Below, piece after piece: positions 36,865-45,059 of a stretch of 64,000 bases of DNA. Below the pieces are notes generated by a model. That model was not told the DNA's origin. It saw only the letters and a list, made by a program, of their open reading frames with translations, and made no database searches. Source of the stretch: G963691835 sp963691835 (GTDB lineage: Bacteria > Pseudomonadota > Alphaproteobacteria > Thalassobaculales > Thalassobaculaceae); the NCBI GenBank assembly GCA_963691835.1, contig OY829383.1, forward strand, positions 1,488,001 to 1,552,000. Reading direction: 5' to 3'. Both the position numbers and the translations under genes were made by a program. Numbering within the stretch: position 1 is the stretch's first letter; each line of letters begins with the position of its first letter.

Positions 36865-36889
36865 CCCCTGTTGGCGGCCCCCCTTTGGC

Positions 36890-39800
36890 ATGACTGACCC
36901 TACCGTTCCCCCCGCCTTCGCGGAGCTTTTGGCGACGACCAATTTCAGCTTCCTGCGCGGGGCCGCCCATCCCGAAGAGTTGGTCCACACCGCTGCGGCT
37001 CTGGGTTACACCGCTCTCGGGGTCGCAGATCACAACACGCTGGCGGGTGTGGTCCGGGCCCATGCCGCCGCGAAGGAGGTCGGTATTCGACTGGTCGTGG
37101 GCGCCCGGATCGATCTCCTCGACGGCCCAAGCCTCGTGCTGCTTCCGACCGACCGGGACGCCTATGGCCGTCTGTCCCGGCTGTTGACCCTGGGCAAACG
37201 CCGGGCCGAGAAGGGGCAATGCCATCTCACGCTGGCGGATCTCCCCGATGCGGCAACGGGCCAGATCGCCATCGTCCTTCCCCCGGATGGTGGACAGATC
37301 CCCGGACAGATCCCCGGACAGCATACCCACCCCGACAGCCGGTTCGGCCAAGACCTAACCGCCATCGCCCGGTACTTCCCCGACAACACCTATCTTGCCG
37401 CCGCGATCCATTACGACGGAGAGGACGAGAGCCGCCTTGACGCTTTGGACAGCCTTTCGGCCAAGGCCGGCACACCCCTGCTGGCGACGAACCTGCCCCT
37501 CCATCATGTGCCCGAGCGCCGGCCGCTGCTCGACGTCCTCACCGCCATCCGCGAGAAAACCACCGTCGCCGCGGCGGGGTTTCGGCTGGAAGCGAATGCC
37601 GAGCGGTACCTGAAATCCGTCGAGGAGATGGCGCGGCTGTTCCGGCACCGGCCCGACGCGCTCGGCCGGGGCATCGAGATCGTGGAGCGCTGCCGCTTCT
37701 CCCTCGACGATCTCCGTTATGAATATCCGAATGAGCTGACGACCGGAGGCCGAAGCATTCAGGAGGAATTGGTCTTCCGTACCTGGGAAGGTGCGGCCGA
37801 ACGCTATCCCCCGGACCGCTATCCCGACGGCATTCCGGAACGGGTCCGCGGTGCGCTCACCCACGAACTCACCCTGATCGACAAGTTGGCCTACGCCCCC
37901 TACTTCCTGACGGTCTGGGATATCGTCCGGTTCGCCCGCTCCCGCGGCATCCTCTGCCAGGGACGGGGCTCCGCCGCGAATTCGGCGGTCTGCTACTGCC
38001 TCGGCATCACCGCCGTGGACCCAAGCCGGTCCGACCTTCTCTTCGAACGCTTTGTCAGCGAGGCCAGGGGGGAGCCCCCCGACATCGACGTGGATTTCGA
38101 GCACGAGCGCCGGGAAGAGGTGATCCAGTACGTCTACGCAAAGTACGGGCGGGAGCGGGCCGGCCTCGCCGCCACCGTCATCAGTTACCGGGCACGCAGT
38201 GCCGTCCGGGAAGTGGGCAAGGCGCTTGGGCTGTCGGTGGATGTGGTCGGCCTGCTCGCCGGACAGGTCTGGGGCCGCTGGGGGGACAGCGTGGATGATG
38301 ACCGGGTGCGGGAGATCGGCCTCGACCCCCGGGACCCCACGCTCCGCCGGGTGCTCGATCTCACCCGTCAGCTCGTCGGCTTTCCCCGTCATCTGTCCCA
38401 ACACGTGGGCGGCTTCGTCATCACCCGCGGCCGCCTCGACGAAATGGTCCCGATCGAGAACGCCGCCATGGAAGATCGGACGGTCATCGAGTGGGACAAA
38501 GACGACCTCGAATCTCTCGGCATGCTGAAGGTGGATCTCCTGGCGCTCGGCATGCTGACTTGCATCCGGAAGGCCTTCGACCTGCTCCGCCGGCATAAGG
38601 GCATCGACCACAATCTGGCGACCGTCCCGGCAGAGGACCCGGCGGTCTACGACATGCTGTGCCGGGGCGATTCCCTGGGCGTCTTCCAGGTGGAGAGCCG
38701 GGCGCAGATGGCCATGCTGCCCCGCCTGCGGCCCCGGGACTTCTACGATCTGGTGGTCGAAGTCGCGATCGTCCGGCCCGGCCCGATCCAGGGGGATATG
38801 GTCCACCCCTATCTCCGCCGCCGGAACGGCCAAGAGACGGTCGACTTCCCCTCCGAGGAACTCCGCTCGGTTCTCGGCAAGACGTTGGGCGTGCCGCTGT
38901 TCCAGGAACAGGCCATGAAGATCGCCATCGTCGCGGCCGGGTTCACGCCGACGGAGGCCGACCAGCTTCGCCGGGCGATGGCCACCTTCCGCAAGACCGG
39001 CATGGTCGGCAGCTTCCACGACAAGATGATCAACGGCATGGTCGACCGCGGCTATGAACGTGAGTTCGCCGGACGCTGCTTCCGGCAGATCGAGGGCTTC
39101 GGCAATTACGGCTTTCCCGAATCCCACGCGGCGAGCTTCGCGCTTCTGGTCTATGTGTCGAGCTGGCTGAAGCGCCATCATCCGGACGTCTTTGCCGCCG
39201 CCCTGCTGAACGCCCAGCCGATGGGGTTCTACGCCCCGGCCCAGATCGTCCGGGACGCCCGGGAGCATGGAGTTGAACTCCGCCACCCGGACGTGAACGC
39301 CAGCGACTGGGACGCGGATCTGGAGACGCCGTCTTCTCCGGCCCCCGCACCGCCCCCACCCACTCCGACCCGCGCCCCCGCGCCCCAGGGTCTCATGGCA
39401 TTGCGCTTGGGACTGCGGAGCCTCAAAGGCTTCCGGGAGGAGGATGCGGACCGGATCACCGCCGCCCGGGGACCCGGCTACGGCGACATCGCTATGCTCC
39501 GCCGCCGGGCACGCCTCGACGCCGCCACGCTGGAACGCCTGGCGCGGGGTGATGCCTTAAGCTCCCTCGGCCTGTCGCGCCGGGACGCCTTCTGGGCCGC
39601 GAGAGGTCTGCGGGCGGAAGAAGGGGCGACCGCCCCAGCCGACGACACAGCAGGACCATCAGGAAAGGGGCTGGAAGACCTGCCTCTCTTCGCGGCTGCC
39701 CGTGCGGATGGACCGGGCGATCAGAATGCCGACCAGACCCCGCTGCGGCCGGAACCGTCAGTAATGCTCCCCGCCGCCCCGGTCGGTCAGGAGGTCGTGG

Positions 39801-40405
39801 ACGATTTCACCTCCCTTCGTCTGTCCCTGCGCGCGCACCCTGTCGCCCTTCTCCGCCCCGGTCTGGCCGAGCAGGGCTGGGGGACCACGGAGATCCTGGG
39901 GACGGCACGGGCCGGGCGCCGGGTGCGGCTGTCCGGCCTCGTCCTGGTCCGCCAGCGTCCCGGTACCGCCAAGGGGGTGATCTTCATCACCTTGGAAGAC
40001 GAGGCGGGTGTGGCCAATCTGATCGTCTGGCCACCGGTGTTCGAGGCCTATCGCCGGGTCGTGCTGGGCGCGAAGCTGCTTGGTGTCGTGGGCCGCATCC
40101 AGAGGGAGGGCATTGTCGTTCACGTGGTTGTCGAGGAACTCATGGATCTCACCCACGAACTCGCCTCGCTGACCGACGGCACCCTGGACGAAAGCGGCTT
40201 CACCGGTGCCATCGCCAACGCCGACGAGGTGCGCCGCACCACCCGCGATCACCGCGCCCCTGATGAGGATGAGAAGATACCGCCAAAGAAGCCTCCGGTC
40301 CTGGCTACGCCGCGCCCAACGCCTCGGCCGGTTGGCACCCACCCCCGGTCCATGCGCCCTGATCTGCGCCCCGGTCTGCGCATCGTCAGCCGCGACTTTC
40401 ATTAG
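36890..40405 (+). CDS. dnaE2: Error-prone DNA polymerase DnaE2
   Basis: 1171 residues from the ATG at 36890; a TTG at 36857 overlapping imuB is less likely. It is a C-family polymerase: PHP domain (TTNFSFLRGAAHPEELV, ALGVADHNTLAGVVRAH), the catalytic PDIDVDFEHERREEV, LSQHVGGFVITRGRLDEMVP, and a C-terminal OB-fold (RRVRLSGLVLVRQRPGTAKG, ITLEDEAGVANLIVWP) followed by a short tail characteristic of DnaE2. It carries out translesion synthesis with ImuB under SOS control. A 12-base tandem repeat at 37292-37321 adds the peptide GQIPGQIPGQ within the PHP domain. A proline-rich stretch near residue 820 looks like a lineage-specific linker. Confidence 0.95.
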   Translation: MTDPTVPPAFAELLATTNFSFLRGAAHPEELVHTAAALGYTALGVADHNTLAGVVRAHAAAKEVGIRLVVGARIDLLDGPSLVLLPTDRDAYGRLSRLLTLGKRRAEKGQCHLTLADLPDAATGQIAIVLPPDGGQIPGQIPGQHTHPDSRFGQDLTAIARYFPDNTYLAAAIHYDGEDESRLDALDSLSAKAGTPLLATNLPLHHVPERRPLLDVLTAIREKTTVAAAGFRLEANAERYLKSVEEMARLFRHRPDALGRGIEIVERCRFSLDDLRYEYPNELTTGGRSIQEELVFRTWEGAAERYPPDRYPDGIPERVRGALTHELTLIDKLAYAPYFLTVWDIVRFARSRGILCQGRGSAANSAVCYCLGITAVDPSRSDLLFERFVSEARGEPPDIDVDFEHERREEVIQYVYAKYGRERAGLAATVISYRARSAVREVGKALGLSVDVVGLLAGQVWGRWGDSVDDDRVREIGLDPRDPTLRRVLDLTRQLVGFPRHLSQHVGGFVITRGRLDEMVPIENAAMEDRTVIEWDKDDLESLGMLKVDLLALGMLTCIRKAFDLLRRHKGIDHNLATVPAEDPAVYDMLCRGDSLGVFQVESRAQMAMLPRLRPRDFYDLVVEVAIVRPGPIQGDMVHPYLRRRNGQETVDFPSEELRSVLGKTLGVPLFQEQAMKIAIVAAGFTPTEADQLRRAMATFRKTGMVGSFHDKMINGMVDRGYEREFAGRCFRQIEGFGNYGFPESHAASFALLVYVSSWLKRHHPDVFAAALLNAQPMGFYAPAQIVRDAREHGVELRHPDVNASDWDADLETPSSPAPAPPPPTPTRAPAPQGLMALRLGLRSLKGFREEDADRITAARGPGYGDIAMLRRRARLDAATLERLARGDALSSLGLSRRDAFWAARGLRAEEGATAPADDTAGPSGKGLEDLPLFAAARADGPGDQNADQTPLRPEPSVMLPAAPVGQEVVDDFTSLRLSLRAHPVALLRPGLAEQGWGTTEILGTARAGRRVRLSGLVLVRQRPGTAKGVIFITLEDEAGVANLIVWPPVFEAYRRVVLGAKLLGVVGRIQREGIVVHVVVEELMDLTHELASLTDGTLDESGFTGAIANADEVRRTTRDHRAPDEDEKIPPKKPPVLATPRPTPRPVGTHPRSMRPDLRPGLRIVSRDFH
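37292..37321 (+). repeat. 12-base in-frame tandem repeat inside dnaE2
   Basis: GGACAGATCCCC occurs twice head to tail and is followed by GGACAG, 2.5 copies in all. It encodes repeating GQIP in a loop of the PHP domain. Because the unit is a multiple of three, slippage would not shift the frame. Confidence 0.9.
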
Positions 40406-40482
40406 AGGAAATCGTGCGGTGATGGGATCACACTGGGATCCAAAAGCGGCTGACTTGGCTCTCGGCTGACACTCGGACCGGC

Positions 40483-41505
40483 TCAGACAGCACCCTCGGA
40501 GATGATCACCAACGTCCGTTCCCCCCGCCACGCGGCTGCGTTCTCGAGCACTGCTGCGAAGCCCGCACCGCCGGAAGGCGTTGTCGACAGACCGAGAGCA
40601 GCCGCCCGGTCGACGGCGGTCTCCGCGACCGCATCGGAGATCGTGACGAAGCGGTCCGCCAACCGGTTGAGCGCTTCCACCGCCAGGATCGACGGCTCCT
40701 TACAGTCCAGCCTGCCCATGTTGGAGACCGGTCCATCGGCCCGGGTCGGCGCTCCTGCGGCCTTGCTGGCCTGAAGACACGGGGCGGCATCCGGCTCGAC
40801 GATGACGATCTCGGGCTGGACCGACCACCGCTCCCGGATGGCCACGGTGACCCCAGCCGCCAGACCGCCCACACCGCCCTGCAGACAAACCCGGTGCGGC
40901 CATTCCCCCGACGCCTCAAAGCCGCGGCGCATCTCCTCACCCATGACCGTATACCCCTCCATAACCAAGGCCGGAGGATGGGTGTAGCCGGGCCAGGACC
41001 CGTCGGCGAGATGGATGGCCCCCGATGTCTCGGCATCTTCGATCGCGGCGGCAATGCTGTCTTCGTAAACCGCCCCGGACCACCGCACTTCAGCCCCTTT
41101 CGCGGCAAGCCGTTCCGCGAACGATGGCGGCACGGTCGCGGACAGGTGAATCCGCGCCTTGGCGCCGAAGACCCGGGCTCCAGCCGCGACCGCCATGCCG
41201 TGGTTGCCCGCGCTGGCGCAGACGAATGTCAGGCCGGATGCGAACGATCGGACAGCCTCCCCGCCGAACGCTTCCGGCGACAAGGCCGCGCCGCCGGCCT
41301 CCCGCCACCTTTCTTCGATCAGCCGGGCGACAGCGTAGACCCCGCCCAGCGCCTTGAACGCCCCAAGTCCCATCCGGTCGGTCTCGTCCTTAAAGAGGAC
41401 CGGAACACCGTCCACATCCGCCGAACGAACCGGCGTTTCCCGGTAGGCGGGGCAAGCGGCGATCATCCTCAGGGGCGCATCAATGTCCGGACGGAAGACG
41501 GTCAT
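40483..41505 (-). CDS. PLP-dependent diaminopropionate ammonia-lyase-like enzyme
   Basis: 340 residues, a fold-type II PLP enzyme. The Schiff-base lysine is Lys51 in RMGLGAFKALGG, a motif close to that of 2,3-diaminopropionate ammonia-lyases. CASAGNHGMAVAAGA and the Gly-rich phosphate loop LQGGVGGLAAG complete the site. The enzyme removes ammonia from a small amino acid; diaminopropionate, threonine or serine are possible substrates. It is shorter than canonical DAPAL (about 400 residues). It diverges from an enolase-superfamily gene across palindromic sites, so both may answer to one regulator. Confidence 0.85.
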   Translation of the reverse strand: MTVFRPDIDAPLRMIAACPAYRETPVRSADVDGVPVLFKDETDRMGLGAFKALGGVYAVARLIEERWREAGGAALSPEAFGGEAVRSFASGLTFVCASAGNHGMAVAAGARVFGAKARIHLSATVPPSFAERLAAKGAEVRWSGAVYEDSIAAAIEDAETSGAIHLADGSWPGYTHPPALVMEGYTVMGEEMRRGFEASGEWPHRVCLQGGVGGLAAGVTVAIRERWSVQPEIVIVEPDAAPCLQASKAAGAPTRADGPVSNMGRLDCKEPSILAVEALNRLADRFVTISDAVAETAVDRAAALGLSTTPSGGAGFAAVLENAAAWRGERTLVIISEGAV

Positions 41506-41580
41506 GAAGGTCTCTTTCTGTTATGGGCGGTGCGCAGTCTAGAGCAGGAACGCAAAACACAGAGTCGAATTTCCGACATC

Positions 41581-41619
41581 GACCGTCGACGGTCACTTCT
41601 TCTAGTGTTCTGACTAGAA
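41581..41619. promoter_or_regulatory. Two palindromes in a divergent promoter region
   Basis: GACCGTCGACGGTC (41581-41594) is a perfect 14-base palindrome. Six bases further, TTCTAGT/ACTAGAA (arms 41600-41606 and 41613-41619) form a second perfect inverted repeat. They occupy the 141-base gap between the PLP lyase and the enolase-superfamily gene, where an operator shared by both would lie. No regulator gene is adjacent. Confidence 0.5.
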
Positions 41620-41646
41620 ACGAATTTCCCTGTGAGTGGGGCTGCC

Positions 41647-42750
41647 ATGTCCATGACCGTAAAGTCCATCCGCGTCCGCCGTGTTCTCGCCCCATGGACG
41701 GACCCTCCCGCCTTCGCACCGGGTTATAACCGGCCCCGCGAGATCGTGGTGGTTGAGGTCGAGACCGCGGGCGGGATCACCGGCATGGGCTATCTGCAAG
41801 TCCTCGCGGGCGGCAGCGAGTCTCTTGTCGCCTGCCTCAAGGAGCTTGTCGTCCCCCATGTGCTGAGCCGCTCCATCTCCGATGTGGAGGGGGTCTGGCA
41901 CGATCTGTGGCGGGCCAATTACTGGGTCGGCCGGATGGGAATTGCCGTGATGGCGCAGTCGGCGATCGACGTCGCCTTATGGGATGCGCTTGGCCAGCAC
42001 GCGGGTCTCCCGCTCCACCGTCTATGGGGTCATCACACCTCGGAGATCCAGGCCTATGGCTCCGGCTGCTGGCGAGGGCTTGGTCCCGACGGCATGGTCG
42101 AGAAGGCTCAGCGATATGTGGAACAAGGCTTCAGCGCCATCAAGATGCAGGCTGGCCATCTGTGGGACGGACACCAGGACGCAGCCAACGTGGCCAAGAT
42201 GCGCGAGGCGTTGGGCCCGGCAGTCGACATCATGATCGATGTGAACATGGGATGGACCGCGGACGAGGCGATCCGCATAGGCCGACGCTTCGACGCGCAT
42301 GACGTCTATTGGGTGGAAGAGCCCGTGGTTTGCGAGGATTTCGCAGGCTATCTCCGGATTGCCGATGCGCTGGATACCAAGATCGTCGGTGGCGAGACGC
42401 ATTTCACCCGGTATGACATCCGACCCTTCCTCGAGAACCCGAAGCTGCCGATCCTGCAACCGGACGTGATGCGGGGCGGTTTCACGGAGCTCAAGAAAAT
42501 CGCCACACTGGCGGATACATGGGGCATGACACTCGCGCCGCATCTGTTCCCGGAGCTCATGGTCCAACTCATGGCGTCGATCCCGAATGGCCTGACTATC
42601 GAGTATGTAAACTGGATGGACGACGCTTGGGAGGAGCCGGTTCTGCCGGCGAACGGCGTCTACACAGCGCCGGAGCGTCCCGGCCACGGAATGCGTTTCA
42701 AGCCGGAGTTTCTCTCCGAGCACACGGTCGACGACGTCACGGCACGTTGA
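41647..42750 (+). CDS. Mandelate racemase/muconate lactonizing enzyme family protein
   Basis: 367 residues from the ATG at 41647 (GGGG upstream; a GTG at 41632 would add five residues). This enolase-superfamily enzyme has metal ligands Asp198 (MIDVNMGW), Glu224 (VEEPV) and Glu250 (GGETH). An Asp273/His299 pair (QPDVMRGG, LAPHL) gives the general base of the mandelate racemase subgroup. The other catalytic position reads Lys166-Met-Gln168 rather than KxK. It abstracts a proton next to a carboxylate, most likely as a sugar-acid dehydratase. The substrate is unknown. Confidence 0.9.
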   Translation: MSMTVKSIRVRRVLAPWTDPPAFAPGYNRPREIVVVEVETAGGITGMGYLQVLAGGSESLVACLKELVVPHVLSRSISDVEGVWHDLWRANYWVGRMGIAVMAQSAIDVALWDALGQHAGLPLHRLWGHHTSEIQAYGSGCWRGLGPDGMVEKAQRYVEQGFSAIKMQAGHLWDGHQDAANVAKMREALGPAVDIMIDVNMGWTADEAIRIGRRFDAHDVYWVEEPVVCEDFAGYLRIADALDTKIVGGETHFTRYDIRPFLENPKLPILQPDVMRGGFTELKKIATLADTWGMTLAPHLFPELMVQLMASIPNGLTIEYVNWMDDAWEEPVLPANGVYTAPERPGHGMRFKPEFLSEHTVDDVTAR

Positions 42751-42759
42751 CGGGTCTTA

Positions 42760-43158
42760 CTACCGGCAAGTCAGCGTGTAGCGATCCTTGATCGGATTAA
42801 AGGGCCCGTCATAGGAGAAGAACACCCTGGCTTCGTCGGCACCGTCCGCGTCGACGTGGCCGGAGAGCATCAACTGCAAGCCATCGGCAACGGTGACGCG
42901 CTGCGGACCGGCTCCGGCGACCCGATAGGGATGAACCGCCAGGAAGCTCGGGCCAGGGACCCTTGTCGCGGCACAGGACAGCGCCAACGGTCCCGGATCC
43001 GGATGAATGCACAGGATGTCGTACCGGCCTTCATAGACCGTCGCACCCTCACCGTTCTGAAGCCTCACACAGTCCTTGGGTTGGGTCGCCGCCGGGGCCT
43101 CCGAAAGCATCGCGAGCCCCAACACCGACATCCACGTGACGATCGACGCGGTCCTCAT
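42760..43158 (-). CDS. Small secreted protein of unknown function
   Basis: 132 residues from the ATG at 43158, which overlaps the stop of the upstream PAS gene as ATGA. A signal peptide (about 1-24, ending EAPAA) is followed by a mature domain with four cysteines (CVRLQNGEGA, YDILCIHPDPG, ALSCAATRV and the C-terminal TCR), likely two disulfides. No family is recognised. It is the third gene of a DapA-like lyase, PAS protein and secreted protein unit. It ends nine bases from the convergent enolase-superfamily gene. Confidence 0.65.
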   Translation of the reverse strand: MRTASIVTWMSVLGLAMLSEAPAATQPKDCVRLQNGEGATVYEGRYDILCIHPDPGPLALSCAATRVPGPSFLAVHPYRVAGAGPQRVTVADGLQLMLSGHVDADGADEARVFFSYDGPFNPIKDRYTLTCR

Positions 43159-43751
43159 GAAAGGATCGGCGGCTCGCCGTAGAACCGCAAGGTCTCCTTC
43201 ACGTGCTCGCCAGTCCACAAGTTGGTTTCCGTCCGCGTGTAGTGTTCAGTCTCGAAGCTCGTGTCGACCGCACGGCCCGTGAACACAACAACGCCAAGAA
43301 TGCCGTCGACAGACCGCCCGTTGGTCACCAGTGGCAGGAGAAGCCGTTGACCCAGCCAGATCTCACGCCGCTGGCCATAGATGTAGCCGATGTTGTAGCG
43401 GATGTAGGGCACCTTGATCAGGAGTTCGTTTCGCGACCAGGACTTCTCATAAGCCTCCGCGCCAAGGATCTCGTCCAAGTAACGACCGGCGAGGCTGACC
43501 CCGTAGACATCATTCACCTTCTCCCCGGACAGCCGGTACCGCAGCCGCCGTGACTCCGCTTCGAAGTCCAGAATGAAAACGATTTCTAGGGCGGCCCGCA
43601 TGTTGAGCGGGTCAAGATCCGTTCGGCTGGGACACAAACGATCCCCTCGGACATCCAACCAGTGAGCCAGCACAGAGCGGATCTTCTCATCCTCGACATG
43701 AGCGAAATCTACCATGGCCAAAGGGGCCGGATCTGTGCCCGGTTGCGTCAA
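43155..43751 (-). CDS. PAS-domain protein (PAS_5 type)
   Basis: 198 residues from a TTG with GGCGGA eight bases upstream; an ATG at 43715 would give 186 residues and fits the conserved domain start. The sequence LAHWLDVRGDRLCPSRTDLDPLNMRAAL, then FRYRLSGEKVND-like text and AGRYLDEIL, matches the single-domain PAS_5 family common in alphaproteobacteria. The ligand and output are unknown, and there is no kinase, GGDEF or HTH part. It follows the DapA-like gene by four bases and overlaps the small secreted gene, so all three are coupled. Confidence 0.82.
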   Translation of the reverse strand: MTQPGTDPAPLAMVDFAHVEDEKIRSVLAHWLDVRGDRLCPSRTDLDPLNMRAALEIVFILDFEAESRRLRYRLSGEKVNDVYGVSLAGRYLDEILGAEAYEKSWSRNELLIKVPYIRYNIGYIYGQRREIWLGQRLLLPLVTNGRSVDGILGVVVFTGRAVDTSFETEHYTRTETNLWTGEHVKETLRFYGEPPILS

Positions 43752-43755
43752 TCCA

Positions 43756-44652
43756 TCATTCCGCCGCTTGTTCCAATCGCACGAGCTGGCCTAGCGCCGA
43801 TCTAACCGCCTCTTTTTGTGCGGCATCCGGTTCCGGCATCGGGGCCCGGGGCCTGCCGGCCGGGCACCCCTGAAGGGTTTGCGCGTACTTCGTACAGGCG
43901 GGCAGGTTGTCACCCACCATCGCGTTCCAAAGGCGGAGCAGACGGCCGTGCAGATCGAGGGCCCGCGCGTGATCCCCCGCCGCCACCGCATCCCACAGAT
44001 CGACACTTGCTCTTGGCGCCGCACTGAGGATCGCGGCAATCGATCCATGCGCGCCCAATGTGTAGGAGTTGTATAGCAAGGCATCGACAGCGCTGAAGAT
44101 CAGTTTGTCCGGCGGGGAGTCCAACATCAGGTCCGCCAGAAGCTTGAGATCGCCGGCACTCTGCTTCACCCCGATCACGCCTGGAACCTCGTTGAAGATT
44201 CGAACAAGCAACGCCGGCGACAGATAGGTCCAAGGCACGACGTTGTAGATGATCACCGGCATGCCGGTCTCTTCGGTGAGGCGCCGGAAGTGATCGACCA
44301 TGGCGTCGTCATGCGGTCGGAACAGGTAGTGGACCGGGGTGACCTGCAGGGCGGCGACGCCCAGATCGGAAACCGCCCTGCCACGCGCAACGGACTCCCG
44401 CGTGCTGTCGGTAATGATCCCGGCGATAACTGGCGCCCGGCCGGCTGCCGTCTCGCTCGCGGCCTGGATCAGGTCCCGGAACTCGGCACCGTCGATGGTA
44501 TGGCCTTCTCCCGTCGATCCACCGACCGCCACGCCATGCGCGCCCTGACCGATCAACCAATCGATCTGACGCCCGACACCTTCAAGATCAAGACTTTCGT
44601 CCGCCGCAAACGCCGTTGTCGCGGGCGGGATCACGCCCTTCAGATCGCCCAT
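43756..44652 (-). CDS. Dihydrodipicolinate synthase/N-acetylneuraminate lyase family protein
   Basis: 298 residues from the ATG at 44652 with AAAGGGTGG upstream; the frame runs on to 44841 without a better start. It is a class I aldolase barrel: GGSTGEGHT loop at 44-52, catalytic Tyr136 (IIYNVVPWTY) and Schiff-base Lys163 (GVIGVKQSAGD). It is probably not the lysine-pathway DapA, because the pyruvate-loop text and operon partners differ. Keto-sugar-acid or hydroxyproline aldolase/dehydratase activity is possible. First gene of a three-gene unit, divergent from the 53-codon gene. Confidence 0.88.
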   Translation of the reverse strand: MGDLKGVIPPATTAFAADESLDLEGVGRQIDWLIGQGAHGVAVGGSTGEGHTIDGAEFRDLIQAASETAAGRAPVIAGIITDSTRESVARGRAVSDLGVAALQVTPVHYLFRPHDDAMVDHFRRLTEETGMPVIIYNVVPWTYLSPALLVRIFNEVPGVIGVKQSAGDLKLLADLMLDSPPDKLIFSAVDALLYNSYTLGAHGSIAAILSAAPRASVDLWDAVAAGDHARALDLHGRLLRLWNAMVGDNLPACTKYAQTLQGCPAGRPRAPMPEPDAAQKEAVRSALGQLVRLEQAAE

Positions 44653-44779
44653 AGCGTCCACCCTTTGCCATTCTTGGCGCGCCTCGGACCACGTGGTCAT
44701 ACGGGAGCGCTCGTTGCTGTCTGGCTTTATCGCCCACACAAAAGTACGGGAATCTACAAATCGCCGCAAAACAGAAAAC

Positions 44780-44795
44780 TGGCACGCATCATGCT
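44780..44795 (+). promoter_or_regulatory. Sigma-54-like promoter
   Basis: TGGCACG-N4-ATGCT gives the invariant GG (44781-44782) and GC (44793-44794) separated by exactly ten bases, close to the TGGCACG-N4-TTGCW consensus with one mismatch in the -12 half. It lies about 70 bases before the 53-codon gene at 44865 and points towards it. No enhancer-binding regulator gene is in the window. Confidence 0.5.
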
Positions 44796-44864
44796 TCTCC
44801 ATGGTTATCGGGCGAAGACGCCCGGTACCAGTCAAGGGCACCTAGGAGCGGAAAGGAGATCGTT

Positions 44865-45026
44865 ATGCGCTACGCCCCTCAATATGATGCAGGTTACGAG
44901 ACCGAAGCCGACCTGGACGAAGCCGTCTCTGCCGTTGTCTACGCAAAGGTTCTGAGCGGAGTGTTCGACGACGAGGAAGAGTGGGGTGTGAGCCTCGGCG
45001 AGGACGACCTTGCGCTGCTGCACTGA
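44865..45026 (+). CDS. Small acidic protein (53 aa)
   Basis: 53 residues, beginning MRYAPQYDAGYETEADLDEA and ending DDLALLH. The gene has an excellent ribosome site, AAAGGAG seven to eight bases before the ATG, better than most genes here. It is strongly acidic (about 14 Asp/Glu against 2 Lys/Arg) with a hydrophobic central stretch AVSAVVYAKVLSGVF that could form a helix. No family is recognised. It stands alone between the divergent DapA-like gene and the convergent esterase, behind a sigma-54-like promoter. The strong start signal and complete frame argue for a true small protein, perhaps a regulator or adaptor. Confidence 0.65.
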   Translation: MRYAPQYDAGYETEADLDEAVSAVVYAKVLSGVFDDEEEWGVSLGEDDLALLH

Positions 45027-45059
45027 GCCGCAGAACCAAGAGATATCAGGCCGACCGGC

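Noticed and set aside
37355..39286. 643-codon minus-strand frame opposite dnaE2
   Set aside because: It is a shadow frame of a clearly conserved polymerase gene; its His/Glu/Gly-rich composition is typical of antisense frames in GC-rich DNA.
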